DNA of 64,000 nt from Ilyonectria destructans (Eukaryota > Ascomycota > Sordariomycetes > Hypocreales > Nectriaceae), in assembly GCA_020740775.1 (NCBI GenBank), contig JAHEWK010000008.1, forward strand, positions 1,674,001 to 1,738,000. Direction: 5' to 3'. Positions 20,134 through 31,501 of the stretch are shown piece after piece (position 1 is the first letter of the stretch; each line of letters starts with the position of its first letter). Made by a program: the position numbers and the translations under genes. The notes under the pieces are model-generated. The model made no database searches. It was given only the letters and a program-made list of their open reading frames with translations, and had not been told where the DNA came from.

Positions 20134-23100
20134 TGTGAATACCGTGGTTCGTCTCCGGGACCGAAATGGAGTATGAACTTCCTGGCAGGGCGGTAGAAGT
20201 ATATGATCCTCGGAGGGAAATGACGTCGACCTTGGATAAACGATTTCCTGGAAGAAGAGGTCCTATCCGGGTAATTGAGTTGTGGAGAGCGAGCAGAGTA
20301 TATACCCACCCAACAGCCGGTATGGAGGAGAAAGTGAAAGACTCGAAGTGGATCACAAACGCATTGATGATGACGCCGACTCTCAAGATGTAAAGATTTA
20401 GTCTCTTGGGCGGGTCTTGAACGTTCGCCACGGTCAAGGTACCAGTGGAGATGACTTCAGGTCGGATATCCCGTTTAACCAGCAACACCTGTAGGGACAA
20501 TGTGTGACGTCGCTCGGGAAGATACACGACTGAGTATGATAAAACGAACAGGCGAAGCTCGCGGGCGACCGGGACTCTCCCAACTTTTAAGAGACGGCCT
20601 GGAGCGACCAGGAGAGAAGACTGGGTCCAGATAAACTTGGCTCAGGGAGAGCAGGGAATGAATCGAGGTATCCACAGCGTTCCCCATCCCATCGCCAGAT
20701 TGCCAGTTGTCTTTCCCCCCATACGACGTAGACACATTTGCCCTGCACCGTCTCCTGGTCCTCCGTCCACCATCCTCAGGATAGACGTACTGGGTTGGCT
20801 GAAAGTCGGACCTGGGTGGTCCCAAAAGGCGAACCTGGTGGAGCCGCCGGACCAGGGCCAAGAGCCAAGGCAAGCCACCAGGCCCCACGGCCGGGTCCTT
20901 AAGCACAAGCATCATCGACGGCCGGGGAGCTTGGGCGGAGTGGACCGTGAAACCATGGGGCCGTGGGACTCGTGGGACCGATCATGGAACACCCAACGGG
21001 GAAATACCGAGAGAGCCGCCGCTGGTCCAACGCAATCGTCCATCTCAAGCCGCCGTGAGTCGCGCGCCCGCCCGCGCTGCATGGTGCCGTTGAATTGCAC
21101 TGGAGTGTCGATCCTGGATGTCCAAGGGTATCATGTGCGGACCCCGTGCCGAAGCGACCGAGGGAGTGGCTGAATCCAACGTTGTGCTGGCGCAATTCCG
21201 AGACACGAAAAGGAACAGGGGACACGCACCCTCAAGAATCTGTCAGAGGCGAATGTTGGTGGTAGCTCCCGATAAGGCCTCGTCGCCAGGCACATCAAGA
21301 TTTTCCTCGGCGCAAATCCCTTCCTTCGGAGGCATCGCCCCCCGGAAGCGTGCAGAACTAGACATTGTCACCTCAAGCCGGACCTGTTGGGAGTCACCTT
21401 CGCAAGACCACTAGGTCACCACTGACGTCACCAAGCAGAAGCGGTGGTGTCTGCCAAGCGGAGGTGCCAAAGTGGTCCCTGACTGAGTCCCTTGTCACTT
21501 GGCCATGGAGAAATTTCTGCTGCGGAATGGCAAAATCATGGAAGCGGACGGAGGATGCAGGATGCGTGATTGGGCGTGCCGTCCGGCGTGGCTGCGCGCA
21601 AACAGGGAAACGTTGAGACGATTTGTTGATGGAGGTGCCAAGGTGCTCCTGCCCAGCGGCTTCCCCTGCATTCCCGTGGTGCCGCCAGGCACCGTCTACG
21701 AGCGCATGTGTATTTCCGGGCCGTCTCCCACTGTGCAGCCAGCGCCAGCGCCAGTGACACCGCGTGCGTGGGGGCTCTATCCACAGAGCCTCAGACAGTG
21801 AAACGACGCGTGACATCCTCTAAAATGCCCTATATTAAAGGTTTACAGGGGATACTGGGCATGCTCTGGCCAATCCCGGCCTCTGCGATTGTGGTTTCAG
21901 AACTTGGACGACAGCGCCCGCAGCCACCAACTGTCACCACCATGTGAACGGCCCCCCTTACTCCTGGTGAGTGGCAATGTTAAGATAAAGGATGATTTTC
22001 GAGTCTGGGAGATATGTAGCCGCCTGAGCATGATGAGTATTGTTTGGTTCGAAACAGTCCATCGTATGCAAGCCCCCTAACTCAGGAAAGGCATTGAAAC
22101 AGGTTTGGTTATCTGGCACCGATTCGACTACACCGTGGAATAATGCCACGCGTATTTCGTCAGTTCTGCTCCTCGAAAAAGCTCCCTCTTCGAGTGGCTC
22201 CCTGTCTCTAACATGGATGTATTGGCATCATGACAGCTCAGTCTACGCAGGAAAACAACTAAAATCATGCGTATAACCTTATTCTCATGCATTTCCACCT
22301 AAATTACATCAACATTTGTTGGTTTGAAAGGGGGGCGTGTGGCTGGCTTCTTATCTGGACCCGAATTTCACATTCATCACATATCGAAACCCCTGGTCTC
22401 AGATCAGATGAAACCTCGATCACAAAGTCTCTCCCGTTAGGAAAGTAGCACAGTGCTCTGTACTGTACCCTGACCGCTCACACCAGCAATTCAGCACAAT
22501 CCACCTCTCCGCCCTGGCACCTTGGCACATCTCAGTAGATATTCACATGCAGGACCTCCAAGTCTTCCGAACGTCAATGCATGGATCATGGCCATGCTTG
22601 CGCGTCGTGACGTCGTCAACCAATCAACAACACTGCCACAGACCATCAACGAAGCCAAGCTCGCTTCTCCGTCCCATTGCATCAAGTTAAGCGACAGGGA
22701 CAGCGTTCAAGCTTTCGGCTCTGTACGAACTCTGGCAATCCTACGGAGCCCTCGGCGAGCGAGTCTAAGATTGGCAACATATAAGCTTTCAAATCCATCC
22801 TTAATTTGGCCCGTGCTAGTTACGTGCCCATCTCTTCAACCTTCTATCTTAAGAATTTGCGGGCCGTAAGTAATCCAGTTCATCGCCGATTCCGTGCGTG
22901 AATCGTAATGGGACATGACATCTCCACCCACTATCCCGACCGGAACCCACTGGACGACGCGCGCTCTGGGGCATGATCGCCGTCGCCAACTCTTCCGCTG
23001 CCGATTCTTTCCCTTTCCGCTTTGCGCACATGTTATCTTCACAGGTCATTTCCACCACGATTGCGTTTAGCACCACGACCACGCGCGGATGGTGCCGCCG

Positions 23101-23158
23101 TGCCCGCCGCCTCTATGGGCTCTCTATTCTGGCTATTCTCCACTGGTAATCAATGTGT
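20134..23158. other. Long intergenic tract (3 kb), no gene recognised
   Basis: The left part is the promoter and 5' leader of the channel gene; the right end is the 3' region of glucosidase II alpha. Open frames of 80-180 codons occur on both strands around 20.5-21.8 kb, but they are Arg/Pro/Gly-rich shadows of GC-rich sequence with no domain or consistent splicing. A CRE-like TGACGTCG and a CCAAT box lie near 22605-22622. Confidence 0.45.
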
Positions 23159-26111
23159 CTACTCAAGCTTAATGCTCCAGTCTGCGCCAATCTTGGTTCC
23201 CACCCTGCCCACCGTCGCAAAGGCGGCTCGGCCTCTAGTGACGGCGTGGTACTGCACCTTAGCTGTCCACGTCTGGCCCTCCGACTCTACCTGAACCTCC
23301 TTCAGGTTCCAAGCGGACAGCGCTCCAACAATGACGATCTTGTCCACACGTACCTCACCCATAGCCTTGAGCCACTCGCCGGCCTCGATGGACTTTGTGT
23401 CCCGGCCCTCAACGTCAACCGAGGTCAGGACGTTGCCACTGAGGCTAAACTTGCGGTGGATATACTGGCCTTGCTCGTAGTCGAACGAGTCTCCATCATC
23501 AACGTAGAGTTCGCCTTCAGCCGTTCCAGCCTTGGACACGGTAACAACCAGCGTGTAGTCGTCAAACCGCATCATGGCACTTGATCGCCGAGGAATGTCG
23601 CGACGTGGAATCACGTGTCCACCGCGCATGAGCATGGGGATGCGGTCCAGTGGAGCAGCAACCGTTAAGTGCTTGCCAGCATGGGTTTTCTCCGTCTTGT
23701 AGGTAAAGTAGTCGTAGTAGATCTCCTCATCAGGAATCCAGATGTCAACCGCCGACTTGTCCTGCTGCACGACGGGCTTCGCCAGGAGACCTGTTGATCC
23801 CACGAAAAACTGGTCTTCAATCGCAAGTCCGGCCTCTTCGGACGGATGCGTCCACAGCATGGGTCGCAGGATGGGGCTACCATCTCGGTTGGCCTCGAAA
23901 AACGCCGTGTACCAGGCGGGGAGCAGGCTATATCGCAGTCGGAGAGCAGCTGTCACAATCTGTGTATATGGCTCGCCCAGGAGATATGGCTCACGGCGGC
24001 GCGCATCGATATGGGCGTGTCCTCGGAAAAAGGGATAGAAGGCGCCAGCCTGGTACCAACGAGCGATCAAGTCCTTGTCGGGGTTACCAAAGAAGCCTCC
24101 CACATCAGCTCCGGCAAAGGGGAATCCCGAAATACCCTGGTTCAAGACCATGGGGATAGAAGCTTCCAGGTGGGCCCAATCAGCCTGGTTGTCACCCGTC
24201 CACATGGCACCCAGCCGCTGGGATCCAGCGTAAAATGAACGAGTCAAAACGAACGGGCGTCGCAGCTCTCCCTTCTTGCGAGAAAGGAGGGCCTCAAAAG
24301 TAGCGTTGTGGAAGGTCATGCCGTTGAGGTTGTGGACATCGCGATGCTCCCAGTTGTCAAAGTGGATGTTGTCCTTGGGCATGGTCGTCTCGGGACCATT
24401 AAAGACTGAAGGTTCGTTCATGTCATTCCAGATGAAGGTGTTCTCCATGGTTCCCTTGAAGGAATCATACTTGAAAAGAGACTTCCACCACTCAATGGCC
24501 TTGGGGTTGAAGCAGTCGATCCAGTGCGATGAACCGGGCCAGCACCAACCTTCGAAGAGCTTGTTCTCCTTGTTGTGGACCGCGAGGTCCTTAGAGGTCA
24601 TATCAGAAACAACAGTGTACCCGGCCTCGTTCTTGATGTGGGGGTCAATAATCACGACCAGCTTTCGGCCATGGGCGTCAAGTTGCTCGCCCATGCTGAT
24701 GGGATTGCCGAAGGAGTGAGGGTCCCAGGTGAAGTACTTCTTTCCATCGGTGTACTCGATATCCAACCAGATGACATCGTACGGGATCTTTGACTTGTCC
24801 ATCTTGCGGTCAACATCCTTAACATCATCATCTGATATGTAGTTCCATCGGCACTGGTGGTAACCAATGGCAAACTCCTGAGGCATGGCCGTGTAGCCAG
24901 TCAGCTCGCCGTAAGCCTTGGTCAGGTCGGCGGGCGTGGGACCCATAAATACAAAGACATCGAGGAGGCCACTCTCTGAAATCCAGTGCGTGTGGGTGCT
25001 CGTCTTTGACTTGATACCAAGGCTTAAGGGGTTGACAGTGTCCTCGCCCTTGGTAATATCAACCCAAGTCTCAGCAACATTAAGCCAAAAGACACCGACA
25101 GAGGAATCCTTTCGATGAGCCTGCATGAAAGGAATCGAGCCATAGAGGGTCATTGGGCTGTCCATGATGTACTCGAACACATCTGAGTTGTACATTCGGT
25201 ACGGCTCCTCGTAGTTCCCATCACCACCGCGAGTCTGTTTCAGAGACAGAGGGCCGGTATGCTCAGGAATACCAAATACATGGGCATAGCCAGGGAAGGT
25301 AATGTCCAGCGCCACACTCTCGGGGCCGCGAGGCTTGGAGTCGGTGTTTCCGCCGAAGGACTCATCCCACCAGGTGCTCTCATCATCTGAGACATCCTCG
25401 CCCTCCTCTTTGTCGACCTTGGGTCTCCAGTGCTCCATATTGAGCAGGCCGCGATCGTTGAACTTGACATGCGAGGCTCCATCCCGTTTAAAATCAATCT
25501 CGAAAGGCGAGAACTTGATGACAGCCTCGTGCTTGGATTCAGGGCCATACTTGACGATGAGTTGGGTCGTGTCTTGCGAAGAGACCTGAGCCTCCTTGTC
25601 CAGCTCGAGACCACCCACAATGACCCAACTTTCAGCCTCGTTGTATCTCTCTTTCCTAACCGGGCTGTCATTTCGAAGCACAATGTCTTTCTGTTGTCGC
25701 TTCTCTTCGTCCACGGTAACTCGGGCGGTGCCGGACTGGAGGAAGGAGATGGTCAAAGGAAGGCGAACAGTATCGCCCTCCTTGTTGATTGTCTTAATAA
25801 TCGTGGCCTGAAGCTGGCCATCATTCAATGAGGCAGAGTCAGCTAGAATGGCGTAGGGCGAGTTCCAGTTCGAGTTTTGGGAGGCGGCATTGTCGGCGTA
25901 GGCACGGTTTCGCTTGCAGAAGCCAGACTGGTGGCACTTCTTGAAGTCGTTTTCCTTGACAGCGGCTGGGTCAATGGTTAGCACAAGACAAGGGACGGGT
26001 ATTGATGTATGCGCAAGACGACTTACCGACAGGATGAATCAGGCAGACCAGCGCGCCGAGCAGGAACAGCAAGGCCGTCCATTTGGCGGACAGGCCAATT
26101 GTCGACCTCAT
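23159..26111 (-). CDS. ROT2: Glucosidase II catalytic alpha subunit (GH31)
   Basis: Two exons (26111-26027 and 25965-23159) give 963 residues, about the usual length. The 61-nt intron has GTAAGT and CCCAG ends with a CTAAC branch. Exon 1 encodes a signal peptide (hydrophobic core TALLFLLGALVCLI), so the mature enzyme starts in the endoplasmic reticulum lumen. GH31 motifs are intact: WNDMNEPSVF with the nucleophile Asp543, and WTGDNQADW with the probable acid/base Asp620. The enzyme removes the two inner alpha-1,3-linked glucoses from protein-linked N-glycans, controlling entry to the calnexin cycle. A beta subunit encoded elsewhere supplies ER retention, which fits the lack of an HDEL here. 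It is divergent from the nucleoside diphosphate kinase gene, with a shared 750-bp intergenic region. Confidence 0.95.
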
Positions 26112-26861
26112 GGCGACTCTAGCGGTCGAGGACCGTCCAAGAGGGAGAGAAACAGGGGTTCTTCAAATCAAGGTAAACAAAAGAACTTCAGAAATAAAGA
26201 TGAATGAATTCCACAGGTTACGATGGGGTACCTGTGGAAGATGCGCGGATGATGTTGTTTTCCGATGCTGATACGGCCTCGGGCTTGGATGATGGCGAGG
26301 TCAAGCTGTCCCTTAGGGACCTCGTGCAGAGAGAGAGCTCTACTCCTGATCAGGCTTGGCGTGGCATCCAAGACAAGCAGGGGGGTGGAGTGAATCGAAT
26401 AGTGGAGGGGCATGACCCCGGTATGCGAAAAGACCCGGCATAGAGATGCATTTCGGCTTTTGTGCCTTAGCTTCCCGCCTGTCTCTGGTTCTCCATTTTG
26501 GTTCCGTGCACTGTACGAAGTACGTTGCAGCTGATGGTTGGTTCCTGAACGTGTTGAGACAGCTCAGCTCCCGCGATCAGTGCAGCGTGACTTACCACAA
26601 CGTGCTAGAGGTGCTCATGATTTACTCAGAGACAGCGTATCACTTGTTTTTTATTAATCCGCGCGCCTCTTTTCACAGCGAAATCGACGCCAGTTCTTGC
26701 GTTTAACCTTGACATCAGATCTCCCCTATTCGCCCCTGTCCAGACACCTTGTCTTCATCTCTCAGGTTGTCAGCGCGCCAAGTCCAGTCTCTCGGAGAGT
26801 CACGTGTCCGTGCGAATTGTGCTTCATTGCCCACTGTCCCATCCATCGACGTCAAATCATC
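26112..26861. promoter_or_regulatory. Divergent promoter region, glucosidase II alpha / nucleoside diphosphate kinase
   Basis: 750 bp between divergent start codons, with no convincing gene inside. A CACGTG E-box at 26801-26806 lies about 55 bp before the upstream kinase ATG. The sequence does not show whether the two genes share regulation. Confidence 0.5.
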
Positions 26862-27940
26862 ATGGCGAAAGACGACGGACCCCACCACAAGAAGGACCCC
26901 GCTTCAGGCGCTGAGCAGGACCCCAATCACCAGCGCAACCCGATACGGAGGACTACGGAAAATCTACCCCCGCCATTTTTTATCCTGCTCTTCCTCCTCC
27001 TCGCCCTCTACTTCTTCTTTTCTCCGTCTCTTTCCAGCCCTGAACCTTCAGTCGTGCCGGATTCCAATTCTCCTCTTACATCAACAACAATCACTCCAAT
27101 TCTCCCCGACTCTTCGTCAAACAACTTCACCATGTCTTCCTCCGAGCAGACGTAAGCTACCCCTCCATTTACCCCTCCAGGTTGAGATGTGTCCTGACAA
27201 TGTTGCAGCTTCATTGCTATCAAGCCTGATGGCGTCCAGGTAACCATTCCCCGGCATGATGCTATCATGATTCAAGGACTTCAACAACTAACCTCCTCCA
27301 CAGCGTGGCCTCGTTGGTCCCATCATCTCTCGCTTCGAGAACCGAGGGTGAGAGAATTCTGCTTCCTTCTCGTACGTTGCTTGGGGTTCTAACACCGAAT
27401 AGCTTCAAGCTTGCCGCCATCAAGCTCGTCTCCCCCTCCAAGGAGCACCTCGAGACCCACTGTTCGTCCTCTCCATCCAGTCCTCCGCCACCAGTCGACC
27501 TTACATGCTGACCGCCTCTTAGACGAGGACCTTAAGGAGAAGGCTTTCTTCCCTGGTCTGATCCAGTGTATGTGCATTTGCTGCTCCCCAGTCCATCTGA
27601 TCCAATGCTAACCCGCAACAGACATGTCCTCTGGCCCCATCTGCGCCATGGTCTGGGAGGGCCGTGATGCCGTCAAGACCGGCCGTGGTAAGTTTCACCG
27701 TCTCCTTTCCTAAACTACATGGCCACTCACACCGCTCTAGTCATCCTCGGTGCCACCAACCCCCTTGCCTCCTCCCCCGGCACCATCCGTGGTGACTACG
27801 CCATCGACGTCGGTCGCAACGTCTGCCACGGTTCCGACTCCGTCGAGAACGCCAAGAAGGAGATTGCTCTCTGGTTCAAGGAGGGTGAGGTCCTCAGCTG
27901 GAAGTCGGCCCAGAACGACTGGATCTACGAGAAGGCCTAA
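26862..27940 (+). CDS. ndk1: Nucleoside diphosphate kinase, with in-frame membrane-anchor extension
   Basis: Seven exons: 26862 (or 27132)-27151, 27209-27239, 27304-27347, 27403-27461, 27523-27567, 27622-27687, 27741-27940. The conserved start at 27132 gives the classic 154-residue enzyme with catalytic His118 in NVCHGSDS and the usual C terminus WIYEKA. It transfers the gamma-phosphate from ATP to other nucleoside diphosphates, in the cytosol as a hexamer. The same first exon stays open upstream to an ATG at 26862, adding 90 residues: a polar basic stretch ending in RR, then a strong hydrophobic segment at about 39-53, then a Ser/Thr/Pro linker. This would make a 244-residue membrane-anchored form. 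Which start is used cannot be read from the sequence. Six introns in 0.8 kb is dense for such a fungus but typical of this gene. Confidence 0.93.
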
Positions 27941-28077
27941 ATTGTCAATTACCAGACACCAGAATGAGGCGATATAAAAGCACGTCCCTGGCCAAAGAGT
28001 TGATGTCTCGATGGATATAAAAATCAAAAGACGTTAATCTTCTCAACATCTTTGACCCGATGCGTAGGAGTCATTCT

Positions 28078-28671
28078 TTATGACTTTCGTGTGAAAATGC
28101 CCTTGGCCCTCATGAGTACCCCGGCAAACCACGGCGTAGCCCATACGCTGCAGACTATCCGGATTGGCAGCAGAGCTTTTGTAATGGCGTAGGCGAGGGC
28201 AACCTCAACCACAACCTTGTAACGTCCATCCCCACTATGCCAACGCTCCATGGCCTCCTCGCTAGTGGACCTGATGTTGGTGGTCTCGTTGTCCTCTTGT
28301 CCAAACCCAAACCATCCCTTTCGTTTAAAGTACTTCTCGAACCGGGAGACCCCATCTTGTACATAGCTTCCAAAGTACTCAGTCATGTACGTCAGAGGAA
28401 TGTAGTTGGTGTAATGAAATAGCCCAAAGAGGCCCAGAACCGGCACGATGGCCGTGAGCTCATGCAATATCAGGAAAGATACGATGTGCGAGACAGGTGC
28501 ATTTCGCAGCCCGTTGGTGTACTTTTGTAGGCGTCGGGGGAGCTTTGCTGTGATGCGGTCGACGCGGGATGCTTGGGAGGATTCGGCGCGAATATGGGGG
28601 CGGCTCATGCGGGGAGCGGTACGAGGACGCAAGAAGGGGCGCCAATTGAGGGATATCGGGTTGCGTCGCAT
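28078..28671 (-). CDS. FLILHELTA-family mitochondrial protein
   Basis: A single-exon gene of 197 residues. Residues 66-74 spell exactly FLILHELTA, the signature that names this conserved fungal family (Pfam FLILHELTA). The N terminus is Arg-rich and free of acidic residues (MRRNPISLNWRPFLRPR), as in mitochondrial presequences. Hydrophobic segments lie at about 62-87 and 148-185, so an inner-membrane location is likely. The role of the family is poorly defined and I assign none. The gene is convergent with the nucleoside diphosphate kinase gene, 137 bp apart. Confidence 0.88.
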   Translation of the reverse strand: MRRNPISLNWRPFLRPRTAPRMSRPHIRAESSQASRVDRITAKLPRRLQKYTNGLRNAPVSHIVSFLILHELTAIVPVLGLFGLFHYTNYIPLTYMTEYFGSYVQDGVSRFEKYFKRKGWFGFGQEDNETTNIRSTSEEAMERWHSGDGRYKVVVEVALAYAITKALLPIRIVCSVWATPWFAGVLMRAKGIFTRKS

Positions 28672-30014
28672 GATCGAGGTCGACGGATTCAGATATTGGA
28701 CGTGGTGGTAACACTTTGAGGGTGTCGTGAAGCTGACGGTAGTGAGGTTTGTTGAAAGGTGATTGTTAGAAATGGAGCCCGCTGACGCCGGCCCAGAGTG
28801 GGTTGCCAGAAAGGCCAGTCCGTACTCCAGGGTAGCTGACGGCGCAGCAGTGAATGATCATGGTCATTGGAACTGGAGATTATCTTCGCCAGGAATTTAA
28901 TATTAAAATTGAATGGGACTCGTTTCCCGTCTTCAATTTATGAGCCACTAGAAGTGTCTCTTTGACCGTTGTGACAAAAAGGCATTTGATGCTATCCGTA
29001 ATGGTGATATCAAGCACTACAGACATTTCAAAGCTGTGTTCAGTTCTACCAGACGCCCCGAATTTTACCTTCTTTGGCAATTTTAGGGCAATTCAGGGAA
29101 ACCAATCCCCAATGATTGATAGTCTTTTTATAAGCTACAGAATATTCAGAGATTAGAGGTAGTCATTCGCTACAGACATGCTACTAACGTTCCTAGCAAG
29201 TTTCCCCTGAACACTCGTGAACAAGCCTGGTAGATTACATCCTTGCTATGGTTGGTATTATTACCCATACAAGACCAATGAATCGCTTGCAAATGACACC
29301 TAGACGAAAGCCTTACTACTGAGGTAGCTGGCAGTGTCAGAGGTTGAATCATTCCTATCTTGTCCTTCGCTGCTGGCCTCAAAGCCATATTACCAATGAA
29401 CACCACACCCATCGTCAGGAGAGATCCCATTCCAACCGTTGACCTTTCACACTACCTTGCTGGATAAGTTGCGTCATCTACCATCTTCGATGTTGAGTCA
29501 TGCCTTGGCATCGAAAATGGCGTTGCTGCTCTTTCCTCGTTGATGTGCCGCAACTGACAATTGCCACGAGGGTCCAGTCCGACTTGCTCACCCAGCAGCA
29601 TCTTGGTCGCCTCAACTTGGGTTCCCTCAACAGGTTCAACAAAGATGACATGCGTTGTCTGGGATTTGTTGGTTTAGCCGGTTCCACCTTCGATCTCTCT
29701 CTGAACGGGCCTTACACAGAGATTGAACGGCGGCGGCATCCAGTTGTGCACCTGCCCTCAACTTCAGTTGATGCCTGAGAGCGCCCCCAACAAATCTTCA
29801 ACAGAAACTGGCAGTCGAACCGCAAGAGACAAAACTGCGCCGACTGTCCTTTTACTTCGCTTCTTCTCCAACTTCTCCCACTTCTCTCCTCTTCATCCGT
29901 CAACTCTTTTCACTCTGTCCACCCACCTCTCTGCTGTTCCTCTCTCAAGACAAAGACCACATCTCGATCCATCACAAAAGCTATCGCCCGTTACACTTTG
30001 AATCCTACTTCAGG
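28672..30014. other. Intergenic, divergent promoters
   Basis: This region separates the starts of the FLILHELTA gene and the secreted-protein gene. No gene is recognised; the open frames are short and lack domains. The last 170 bases are strongly pyrimidine-rich, with runs such as CTTCTTCTCC, typical of the transcription start and leader of an expressed fungal gene. Confidence 0.5.
29847..29950 (+). promoter_or_regulatory. CT-rich leader/promoter tract of the secreted-protein gene
   Basis: About 100 bases composed largely of C and T directly precede the start at 30015. Such tracts mark transcription starts of well expressed genes in filamentous fungi. Confidence 0.5.
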
Positions 30015-31193
30015 ATGTATACCAGCAAGCTTGTTGGTGCCGCCGCCATGGCCACGCTCCTGGTCTCGATCCAGGCCCAGCAGTACCCCTCCGAGGACCT
30101 CATCCTCTGTGACTGCGGCACTGGAGACAACCCAGACCACCCCGAATGGTCCACTTCCCGCCAGATGAACTGGTATAAAGACATCAAGTGGCCCGAAGAT
30201 GCTCACGCCTTCCCAGATGCACCCGACATGCTTGTCGAAGTTCCCTTCAACGATGGTCTCTACCCCTGGATCCCATCAGGCGCCACAGCAAGAATGCCCA
30301 ATAATGATGTTTGGACGGCTTACATCGAGGACGGCACTCCTGACGGATTCAAGGCCGGCACCGCCGTCACCACCAAGGAAGGCGGCCAGATGCTCAACTG
30401 CTGGGCGTATCGTGGACGTCCCGTCAGTGCTGCCCTCAACACGACTGTGAACCCCAGTGCTGTTTGCTGGTCCGCGTTTGTCTGCAACCGCGACGAAAGC
30501 GCGCCTCCTCCTGGAGACGCCGGCTCTCAGTCCTCTACACCGACCGCTTCCTCTGCACCCGCCACGTCCTTCTTCTCCACGACACCCGCTACTCCCGTCC
30601 CAACCACCACCGGAGAACCAGCCCCAACCGAGACCCCAAACACCGGAGCTCTGTTCGTGTCCGCCTCAGTCAGCCCCCGGTTCCTCAACTGGAACAGCAC
30701 TTGGGAGTCGTTCATTTCCAAATTCGCTTGGGACCAGACCACTGGCCGCTGTGTTGCCGACCCAGTCAAGGGAGATGGCTACACCATCAACATTGATTGT
30801 GCCGGAATCCAAATCGACGCCGACTCCCACATGACCCTCATTCTGATTCGAGCACTTCATGATGTAGGCTTGAACAGCACTTTGTTCAACCAGAACCCAG
30901 TCGTCCCTGGGCAGAACAGCGGCAACGGAAACCGCACCAACTCAACCAGTTGGGTGGTTATGCCGGAGTCCTTCAGCCTCCACGCTACGGACAGATCGAA
31001 CCAGCACGCCATTGGTTACCTCAGCTACAACACGACCTATGATAACTTCATCAGCGGTCCTTGTTCTACTTGTGATACAAGCCGATTCGACTCTGAGTTC
31101 TTCGACCCCATCATCGAGGCGATGCAAGGCACCTACCCTCTCTACAACAGTTACAGCATCCAGGCTCAGTGCCACCCTTGGATGGCCTGTTAA
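30015..31193 (+). CDS. Secreted two-lobed protein of unknown function
   Basis: A single-exon frame of 392 residues. A signal peptide (about 1-21, core AAAMATLLVSI, ending near QAQ) predicts export. An N-terminal lobe (about 22-160) has paired cysteines (LCDCG), NWYKDIKW and a late Cys pair. A Ser/Thr/Pro-rich linker (about 165-215) looks O-glycosylated. The C-terminal lobe (about 220-392) also has spaced cysteines and several N-glycosylation sites. No transmembrane or GPI tail is visible and the protein ends in MAC. I recognise no enzyme motif. It reads as a conserved fungal secreted protein, perhaps surface-associated or effector-like, but that is inference. It is convergent with the damaged HET gene. 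Confidence 0.85.
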   Translation: MYTSKLVGAAAMATLLVSIQAQQYPSEDLILCDCGTGDNPDHPEWSTSRQMNWYKDIKWPEDAHAFPDAPDMLVEVPFNDGLYPWIPSGATARMPNNDVWTAYIEDGTPDGFKAGTAVTTKEGGQMLNCWAYRGRPVSAALNTTVNPSAVCWSAFVCNRDESAPPPGDAGSQSSTPTASSAPATSFFSTTPATPVPTTTGEPAPTETPNTGALFVSASVSPRFLNWNSTWESFISKFAWDQTTGRCVADPVKGDGYTINIDCAGIQIDADSHMTLILIRALHDVGLNSTLFNQNPVVPGQNSGNGNRTNSTSWVVMPESFSLHATDRSNQHAIGYLSYNTTYDNFISGPCSTCDTSRFDSEFFDPIIEAMQGTYPLYNSYSIQAQCHPWMAC

Positions 31194-31501
31194 GCATTGC
31201 GATGGAGCGGAGGAGTATCCCCAAGGCTTTGCGCATACCTAACCAACTCATGATATCTGTATTATGGCTTTACATCGGTGGATGAGATTATGACGGACAT
31301 GACTGATCAAGGTGGCTTCTTACATCTTAGAGTACTTGTTTCACACCAGATATGTACTTTTCTAACTTCAATTCATGTTGATTCGTTATCACTCACCCGT
31401 ACTGGCCGCTGTCTCACTGGAGCTGTTGTCTCAAAGTGAAGCTGCCCCGACGTGGGCCATTCGTAACCTAGCATGGCTCCCTACTGTGAGCTCGGATGCT
31501 C
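31194..31501. other. Short convergent intergenic region
   Basis: 3' flanks of the secreted-protein gene and the HET-domain gene. Nothing else seen. Confidence 0.5.

Noticed and set aside
20475..21816. Several 80-180 codon open frames on both strands
   Set aside because: They overlap one another, are Arg/Pro/Gly-rich, and have no domain or coherent exon structure.
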